DNA from: Sclerodactyla briareus
Taxonomy: Eukaryota > Echinodermata > Holothuroidea > Dendrochirotida > Sclerodactylidae
Assembly: GCA_026419785.1 (NCBI GenBank)
Contig: JAODTK010003276.1
Coordinates: 1-64,000 of the forward strand
DNA length: 64,000 bases
Direction: 5' to 3'
The notes beneath the pieces are model-generated. The model did not search any database. It had not been told where the DNA came from and worked only from the letters and a program-made list of their open reading frames with translations. The position numbers and the translations under genes were made by a program. Of this stretch, positions 56,372 to 64,000 are shown piece after piece (within the stretch, counting starts at the first letter, position 1; each line of letters starts with the position of its first letter).

Positions 56372-57680
56372 GGCTGTTCACGACTTTTGCGATACGAGAC
56401 GATACGTTACGATAAAATTATCGGATGGAGTGTTTCACACTTGTGCGATAAAATATCGTACGATATATTTATTGTATTCGGGACGTCAGTCGGGATTTTA
56501 GTTGAGAGAAGCACAGTTTTCCCCTTTTGTCGCTTGCAGCGGTGGGATAGCCGTCGGGGCAGAGTTTGTGAGTACCCCAGAACTTGTAATTTCAAAGCAA
56601 AATTCGAAGCTTTTGGTCTTTCTCAGTACTTGTAGAGTGCGTGGAGAGCGCAGTTGTCATTCACGAATCAGACAGCTGACTTCACTATCCCCGCCTACCC
56701 TTTCGTTAGGCACCAGCCCAGTCTTAATTAGCCATCATTATCCATAATACGGCGAAGTGAGGTAACCAAGGAAAACATCAGTCAATTGGTCAATTCGGCA
56801 ATTGAGCTGAACATTTGAGCTGGTTACTCTGCTCAGAACAGCAGTGAGAATAAGGCCTACGGCTCCACTGTGTTTCAACCTTACTATTTTTCCTCACTGA
56901 TCTATGAACTCATTTAACTTGGAGTTAAATCGACATATCCCCCCCCCCCCCCCCGCATATAGCTTATTTCCGTTGCTTTTGTCCGTTTTTATTCCCTCCT
57001 CTTTCGTCACATTAGGAGGGTAAGTTTTCGACAATACGTCAGGCTTTGGATCGAGACCTCTGTGAAAAACCCCCCTCCCCCTGCTTCCTCAACAGCAGCC
57101 TCCCCCCCCGCCACTCCCCGGCCACATCACTAACAAACGCATATGCTCCGCCTTTGCATGTCATAATGATACTTCTGGGGCCGGCGCAACATGACCCTCC
57201 CTTCACCTCACTGGTCACGCTACTATCTTATATGGGGAGGGCTTCATGGAATCGAACTGAAATAATGGTTTCGTAGTGTCCCGTCATGGCGGCAAATGGG
57301 GCCGAGAAGCTCATTCGGAGGCCAATGTCTTTCCCGGATACGTCACTACCAACAAATTCCATCAAACCCCCTGATTTTTTCACTAAACCCACTTCATACC
57401 AAACTTCCCCCAATAAGCCTGTTTGGCGTTCCATACTCTTTGCAAGAATTGCGCAAGTTTATCATTGCATTGTGCATGCGCAATCTATCGCATCCGATAA
57501 TTTATCGTACGATAAAAGTTCACATATTTCAACTCGACGTCCGATAAAATTAACCTACGTATCGCCCAGGTGTGAACACTCCTGTGAAAATAACACTTTT
57601 TAACTCGACTTCAGGGGAAAAGCAGACACTATAAATTTTTATCGTCTCGTTCTGTATCGCATCGCACAAGTGTGACAGCC
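56372..57680. mobile_element. DNA element with ~40-100 bp terminal inverted repeats (~1.3 kb)
   Basis: The left end GGCTGTTCACGACTTTTGCG (56,372) pairs with the right end, whose minus strand reads GGGGCTGTCACACTTGTGCG (57,682 backwards). Both continue into GAGACGATA and then into ATCGTACGATA and TTATCGG blocks. The interior contains a C-run (56,939-56,954) and a stretch related, in inverted orientation, to 38,600-38,990. No transposase is visible, so it is probably non-autonomous. The flanks show no certain target duplication. Confidence 0.6.
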
Positions 57681-57689
57681 CCTTTTACC

Positions 57690-59225
57690 AGTTACAGTGG
57701 GCACAATAGCAATTGTTTGAAACTGCCTGGACTTCATGATCTCAAACATATGAACACAATTTTGATCTTTCTTGGTTCATCTTTGCAGTTTGAGCTACGC
57801 ACCATTGTCTCTTGTTTTTGTTTTGTTTTTAGAATCGAAACATTCAGGCAAGAAACTACCCCACAACTTTGGGCACAGAATAGGTTGAAATCTGGTTTGA
57901 GATATCCCAATGCAAGCGTGTAACTTTGTCTGAAATCGTACTAAACGGCCGAAAATTTGATCAATTGCCCCATGGAAGTGTCAGATTTTGCGCGTTCGCG
58001 CGCAGTGTGATTTTTCGTCTGCATCATACTCCGACTGCAGTCAAAATCGACATTGATTAGGATTCGGGCAGAATTTGACTCCTCCTCCTATCAGTCACCT
58101 TTCCAGATCCGTCGGAAAACATACATCTCTGCACCCCAATCACCAACCCTTCGCTACGCTCTGCCAAGCTGCCAAGTTGCTACGAATGCGATTCAACAAA
58201 TCTCCCTGTCTCAATAAACAGCCATGAGACTTCTCTATTGTTTAACGTACTAATCATTCTGCACATCATGGAATCTTACTTCGAAGTGAGATTCCATAGA
58301 GTGCAACAAAGCCCTCATGGATTCCAATTTCACTCGAAAAAATGGACGTAAAGTGTTCTCATGTTCTGTTTTCGATTGTCAGAGATGGCGATAGGTTCAT
58401 TGGGGGATATTCCTTCCAGATGGAATGAGCACGGGCGCATAGGCAAAAGGTAACGTGGCGCATCGAGCCGCACCCACTGCCAATGTATTTTTCAAGAATA
58501 TCTTCCCTATAAAGCGAATCAACGTTTTGAATACATTAACTCTGATTTCTATGGCTGTCTTCCGGATTCATCGTACAGTCTGTTGACTCCATTTTTCTTT
58601 CATATCAACGGAAAAATTCGGTTTTTTACAACATTCATACCAACACCGCACCCTGCATGCGCGCATCTATGGCATCCTACCTCAGGGCCACTATAAACAT
58701 ATTCGTTACTGTTTCCGTCTTGAAGAAAAAAAAAAACCCCAAACAAAACAACAACGCTTTAAGCTGGTTAATGTTCAATGCAGTCCCTGTGTTCGTTGTA
58801 CCGTATCGCACTCGTCTATCGCGGCTTGATGTAATACTGGAGGCGTAAGTAAACTATGCAGGCCTATGCCGTGGGTTCAAGGACACATGTATGTTTTCCT
58901 TGCCCGCTGAGCGATACACTGAGGATATATATTGGCTCAAGTTCTGATGTCAGCTGTGAGAAATTTTCCATGTACCATTCGCTCCGTTCAATGTAAACAA
59001 CGGTATGCAGGCTCAGCGATCCGCGTATGTATAGAGTGTTAATTTCTAAGCGATATCTGATGTTTCCGTAATATGAAGAGGTATGCGAGTCCCGGCGGAT
59101 TTTGCGAGTGTGTCAGTGATATTCAAACACTTCAAAACGACTTCTCCAGTTCGATTGGTTAGAGGCCTACCGAGGAAAGAAGCGTGGAATGTTAATTTAA
59201 TAGAATGACGTTGCCAGAAAAATAC
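57690..59225. other. Region without recognisable genes
   Basis: Contains the palindrome listed at 58,268. No gene or shared repeat recognised. Confidence 0.4.
58268..58297. repeat. 30-bp near-perfect palindrome
   Basis: ATGGAATCTTACTT then CGAAGTGAGATTCCAT. Only one mismatched pair in two 15-bp arms, with no loop, centred on TTCGAA. Confidence 0.8.
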
Positions 59226-59229
59226 GTAG

Positions 59230-59340
59230 TCTCTCTATCTCATCTATTATCTATTATCATCTATCTATTCTATATCTATCTATCTATCTATCTATATATC
59301 TAATCTATCTATCATCTATCCGGTCTGTCTGTCTGTCTGT
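59230..59340. repeat. (ATCT)n then (GTCT)n microsatellite
   Basis: About 90 bp of ATCT-type units with indels, then about 20 bp of GTCT units, followed after a short gap by a G run at about 59,399-59,414. Confidence 0.95.
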
Positions 59341-59419
59341 ACCGTTCCGTTCCATCTTGTCGGTCTGGTTGTCCGCCCGTCCGCCCGGTTGAAGGGGGGT
59401 GGGGGGGGGGGGGGATGGA

Positions 59420-61240
59420 GTTCAAATTCCTTGAGGGAGACAAAGCAGTGATGAGCAATTTTGGGGATGCGTGGGGTAGAGAAACGCTATGTATAGACTC
59501 CAGATGGATGCGCTCTTGCATGTCGCAGCTCACCTTTTCCATTATCATAAACTATATGATACGGAACACGCAATTCAGTTTCCGATGTCGTTAAGTCACC
59601 GCAAGGGAAAACAAACCTATATGGCCTTGCATAGTGCGATTCTGACATCTGTAAGTCGAGAGATGGGCATCGAAACATGATCGCTTGGGCTGCAATCTCT
59701 TCACTCCCAGAATATGCATACATGTGCCACATTGAGATGCCGGAAAGGGAAGGACAAAAGAGACGACCACTCGAAGTGTAGTGGTATATTATGGCCTAAC
59801 ATTTCGTTTGAGAAAAGAAGTCGCAGCGAAAACCCCCGAATTATTCCCAGGTCTGAGGGAAATTATTAATTTGAATAAAGACCTCATCACCCCATGATGA
59901 AAAATGTAACATCATGCATTACACTTGGCACTCGACGGCCGTAAGGTAACGCAGTCACAATATGTTAGGCCTAATAATAAATTGGCACGTAAGGGTTCAA
60001 AAGAAGTAAGCCAATTGGGAGAAGGCGAGTTTGCCGATGGCACTAACCCCGAATAGGAAATTGGTGGTAAGGGAATTTTGAAGTTGATATATTAAGTTTG
60101 AGTCGCGTGCTGCTTGCTACTTTGGCACGCTGAGAATAAAAAATTGTGCCAAACTGTAAGTACATGTATAAATAGATAACCCTCTACAACAACATCTGGA
60201 ATTACAAACCCTTTCAACAATTTATCTGATATCATTGTTTTTAGTCATTTCATGCTAAACAAGGTGCGAATTACGGGCACATGTGTCCAATTGTGTAAAC
60301 ATGTTTCATAGGTATGGAAGTATCAGGTGAGTACCGAGAGATTTAAGTTGGGGGAGGGGGGGTGGGCTTGAGGTCGGAACCCAAGGGAAGTGCGCCCTCC
60401 TAACTTGGGTCATGGGGGTACGGCCAATGCAAGTATCAATGAAGGTAATTTTAGGTGAGAAAGTCAAAACTTCAGACAGAATTAAATAAGGAAAGAAGGT
60501 CAGTTGGCTTTGTACTCGCTCTGGTAAAAATAGCGTATCCTGATTATAGAGGGGGAGGCGGTAAGGAGATGGCTGCCAATCAGACTCTTCCAGATGCCTA
60601 ATGAGGTTCAATTCGTTCACGCTCTAACTCGACGTCGTGCCCTGTAAATTTTGCTTGTGGGCACATTACGGAAGGTAAATACAGTCCAGCACACAACGTA
60701 TTATATCAGTCATTTATCACTACCACACTCATGATTAAGTTGGAAACGTTCTCTAGTTGTTTGCTAAAAGGCAGCATTGGAAACCGCGAAGAGGCTAATT
60801 GAGTTACACAGACGGAATATATAGGAGCTGTCTTTCGTTATAGCCTAGACCTGTGTTTGAAAAATCCGAATGACGTATCGCTATTCATATATTTAACTTT
60901 TGACAGTGTGTAATTCGCAAGGGGTGGGCACGCGTGTGGTATGTTATATTCAGACCAAATTACCATTCTCCCCAGCCCAGCGCATTGGATGGGTGGCTAC
61001 GGGTTGTCAGCAAGAATGTGCCACAAGATTCCCTGCCCGTCCGTAATATTCACTCTAATAAAAACCATTACGGTGTTAAAATTTGCCCCGAATTCGCTCA
61101 GAGGGTTCCAAAACAAATGCGGAATTAAATTCTGAGGTACAAGTAAGGGTAATTTTTCAACTCCACCTGCGCCAGACTTTGATCCAAAATTGGATAGTTC
61201 ATCCTCTGGCCTCTTCCTGGATCGATTTTTTCAACCAGAT
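59420..61240. other. Region without recognisable genes
   Basis: A minus-strand frame at 60,306-60,620 (104 codons, starting MNELNLIRHLEESDWQPSPY) is the only one of note and is unrecognised. The rest is A+T-rich and featureless. Confidence 0.35.
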
Positions 61241-61242
61241 TT

Positions 61243-61428
61243 AAAAAAAATGTTGTGTAGACTGTACACAGCACTATGTAGCCAGTACCACTATCCCGTT
61301 TGTTGGTAAGAAATTACACACATTGTGAAAAGGTGGTGAAAATTTCACAAATTGTGCAGATTACACGATGAGTGGTAATTTCTTACACAACACCAGGATA
61401 GGTGGGGTAGTTACACAACATTTTTTAG
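61243..61428. mobile_element. MITE-like foldback element (~185 bp)
   Basis: Perfect 15-bp terminal inverted repeats, AAAAAATGTTGTGTA (61,245-61,259) and TACACAACATTTTTT (61,412-61,426). Inside are further inverted matches around GTAAGAAATTACACA (61,305) and GGTAATTTCTTACACA (61,374). The whole unit can fold into one hairpin. No coding capacity. Flanks are A/T-rich, so any short target duplication (such as TA or TTA) cannot be separated from the ends. Confidence 0.7.
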
Positions 61429-61429
61429 G

Positions 61430-63035
61430 AGGGTAGAAACGTGAAAAACACCATGGAAGGCAGTACATCGGTATGTTGCCATTCATAGCTACCCGGGTAA
61501 CCTACCCACCACGCGACTCTCACTTGAAAGATGTTCTCGAGGTTAATTGGCAGATTTAAGCAGCAAAAGTAGGCTTATAGAGTTGATATTATTCATTTCA
61601 CCACAAACCAATTCACTGAATTCATTAATGAATCACTGAAATTAATAAATCAGTGGAAAGCGAACCCGATAAATAAAAACCCGACGATATTGAGGAGGGT
61701 TGTCGTTAAATTGTCTATTTACTGTGGGATTACACTTCTGAGAGTCGATTAATTCTCATTCGAAGCGCGACATTAATTATAGGATGCAGCATAATTTACC
61801 TCCGACCAAATGGCTACCCAACGTCGCGACGTCACTACGTGACCTCATACATACGACGGCGACGGTAAATGCTCGAGTCGATGACGATCGTTAATTGGTG
61901 GTAGGTACAAGAATGATATGATATGTGAAGCTATACAATTAACGAACGTTACTTTCAGGTCGGTAGTATCCAATACGGTCAGCCTATCGTAAGGTAAGTA
62001 AAGTCATATATCCAAGGCAGCGGGTAGGCCTCCACAAGAGCTTCCCAGGAAAATGAAACGATTGATCCGAGTAGTTTAGGACAACTTCAAATATTAACCA
62101 ATCGGAGATCGGGGTGTATAGTGTTATGTCACTAGGATATGGCAAAAATGCTGTGGATAATAAAGGAGAATTACGCTTTGCTCGGCATTCAAAGAATGTT
62201 TGGACAGCTGCTGTCAGCTGCATCTAGCTTACGAGCACAAACCTCTAATTCACGTGGCTATTTTGGGTAGAGGAAGAACAACTCCAGGGCACATTGCAGT
62301 CAGTTAGCCAGGCTGCCCGTCTAGAGATACTTTCAAGATTGTTTGATTAACTATAAAAGGAACAGTGCCAAAATTGAAGACCACAGGTAGGGGGTCAGTT
62401 GTGAGTGCGCGGTTGATGATTTATTCACATTCTTTCATTTTTACTGAAAGGTGTTAGAAGTCACGTGATAAACTGACAAAAGGATTTTCTTTAATAATTA
62501 AGAAACCTATCTGTTGAAAAATAGGATAGGATACAATCGATTTAGAATGCGGGTGGAGTAGGGGGGGGGGGGGCAGTAGTTGTTTACAGCCAGACAGACG
62601 TTCGTCAGTCCTTGCTACTGCGATTATGAATGACCAGGCATAGAGAATGAAGTCTGCCGCGATTAATGGGTAAATTGGTGCTGAGATTATCCCCTTAGTA
62701 AATCATTTCTTATTCTGGTGGTCGGAATAATTTCATATCCCATTTTATTTCTGGCATGAATCAGGAAGACGTATCTTCTGAACAAAGCCACAACACATAT
62801 CGGGGGTGGGGCGGTGGGGGTAGGGTAGTGGTGGTCGAGGGCTAACTGAGGGTTCGGCCCGTGTGATAATTGCGCCCGTTCTGTACGAATGTCGACCATG
62901 TTATTCATATCTTCTCTAGTCGCTCCGGGACGCCGTATACTATGCATTTCCCGCCAGATAGAAGAGAACGAGTCCACCATTAAAGGAGAACCTGCAGGCT
63001 GAGATACAACGAGGTTATATTGTGAAGAATGGAAA
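61430..63035. other. Region without recognisable genes
   Basis: No shared repeat found. A minus-strand frame at 62,687-63,067 (126 codons) crosses a G-rich tract and is unrecognised. Confidence 0.35.
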
Positions 63036-63039
63036 TTGT

Positions 63040-63600
63040 AACGTATAGGTCCAAACCCCCATTTCAATACGATGTTTCCTTGTCAGTTAGTGGAGTTATG
63101 CCGTCAAAGTTTGGTCCATTATGCAAAGAAATGGGAGAGTATCCCAATGGCGCAATAATGAATGCCGTCACACATGGACAACAAAGGGAATTATGTTATG
63201 TATTGTATTGTTCATTTGTTGAATAGTCAACAATTAGCCGATTGCTGTTGTGTTGTTTTCTCTCAACAAAGAACCCATCAACACCACCAAACCACTACAG
63301 CAATCCTCTCCCCATAGGGACTCTAAATGCTTTCCGAAGTGAATTTAATGTGTGGATTCGATAGAAAAAACAAATAAGTTGCCGGGTTGTGCAAGTAGAC
63401 ATCATTATTGTGCATGATGGGATGCTTCGATCTTGGAAGCATGCACATGAAAAACTTCAAAAGGACGGTAAAATCAGTTAACGAGTCGTATGAACTCGGG
63501 TTTGGACTGACCGCAAATTTCAGTTTTTGTTACAGCTAATATATTATATTTTATATTCATCCCTGCAGTGTCCTTTAAATTTTGGTGTAACGCATTCGCG
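63040..63600 (+). repeat. Dispersed repeat, copy 2 (partner at 2.8-3.3 kb)
   Basis: Same orientation and landmark order as 2,820-3,330 (CACACATGGACAACA, AATTATGTTAT, AGCAATCCTCTCCCC, CTAAATGCTTT, GGTTTGGACT, CCTGCAGTG). Slightly longer and with different indels. Confidence 0.7.
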
Positions 63601-64000
63601 TTGAGTACGATAAGTCTTAACAGAAGACTAGTAGTTGGAAGAGTTGAATCCCGATTTAATACAAATTTGAGGATGTCTTACGGATGACTGACTGAACTGA
63701 CTGATCTGATTGGCCAAATAGGCTGGGCCGATGTCAGTTACGCATGAACAGGGTAGGTCCTCACTCTGCGGGAGTGCCACACGCAGTATATAGACAATGC
63801 GTTATAGTAACCTATCTTCACTTGCTTCAATATTGTTTTAGTTCAAGCCACCGAAACAAGCATCTGTTAAATACACTTCAGTATTTGTCGATATCCGTTA
63901 TAGATACGAGGTTGGAACTCCTTGTTCCGTTGGGACAATCCAAAGGAATCCACTCGCGCTGCTGTACGCGTTTATAGATTTAGTCGCAGGCCGGCCATTA

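Overview
This is animal nuclear DNA. I see no operons, no Shine-Dalgarno spacing and no long continuous open frames. Instead there are degraded LINE-type retrotransposons, tRNA-derived SINE fragments, hAT-like and other terminal-inverted-repeat DNA elements, micro- and minisatellites, and many dispersed repeat copies. The palindrome TAGGCCTA occurs at least eight times where about one is expected. That excess, the LINE and SINE types, and G-tract-headed repeats whose motif is CGCGCGAAGCGCG followed by a T-run, make me favour an echinoderm (sea-urchin-like) or other invertebrate deuterostome. This taxonomic call is inference from remembered repeat style, not from a diagnostic gene.

Layout. A tRNA-like SINE head lies at the left edge and a foldback repeat at 2.2-2.7 kb. 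A dispersed repeat at 2.8-3.3 kb recurs at 63.0-63.6 kb. At 6.3-11.4 kb a composite locus holds two tandem arrays of about 185-210 bp monomers, each followed by a related block of about 0.9 kb, with an antisense LINE fragment (9.17-9.86 kb) between them. A sense LINE follows at 11.7-13.96 kb. A candidate 3 kb hAT-like element spans 15.2-18.2 kb. Two SINE-like units sit at 19.75-20.23 kb and a minisatellite at 21.1-21.5 kb. About 8 kb with little recognisable follows. An antisense LINE with a poly(A) end fills 30.76-34.38 kb. At 38.6-40.2 kb lies a damaged, inverted relative of the inverted-repeat element at 56.37-57.68 kb. Between 43.9 and 51.1 kb several repeat families are interleaved, including an inverted pair carrying a conserved hairpin. 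A higher-order satellite of about 146 bp monomers fills 51.93-53.52 kb. A small MITE-like foldback lies at 61.24-61.43 kb.

Host genes. No host protein-coding gene can be named with confidence. A few short frames have coding-like composition or a good splice acceptor (notably 51,158-51,321 plus and 36,224-36,544 minus) and are listed at low confidence. The rest of the window reads as intron or intergenic DNA.

Sequence quality. Both larger LINEs keep recognisable reverse-transcriptase residues but change frame every few dozen codons. This could be ancient decay, uncorrected single-molecule indel errors, or both. It means broken frames here should not automatically be read as biology.
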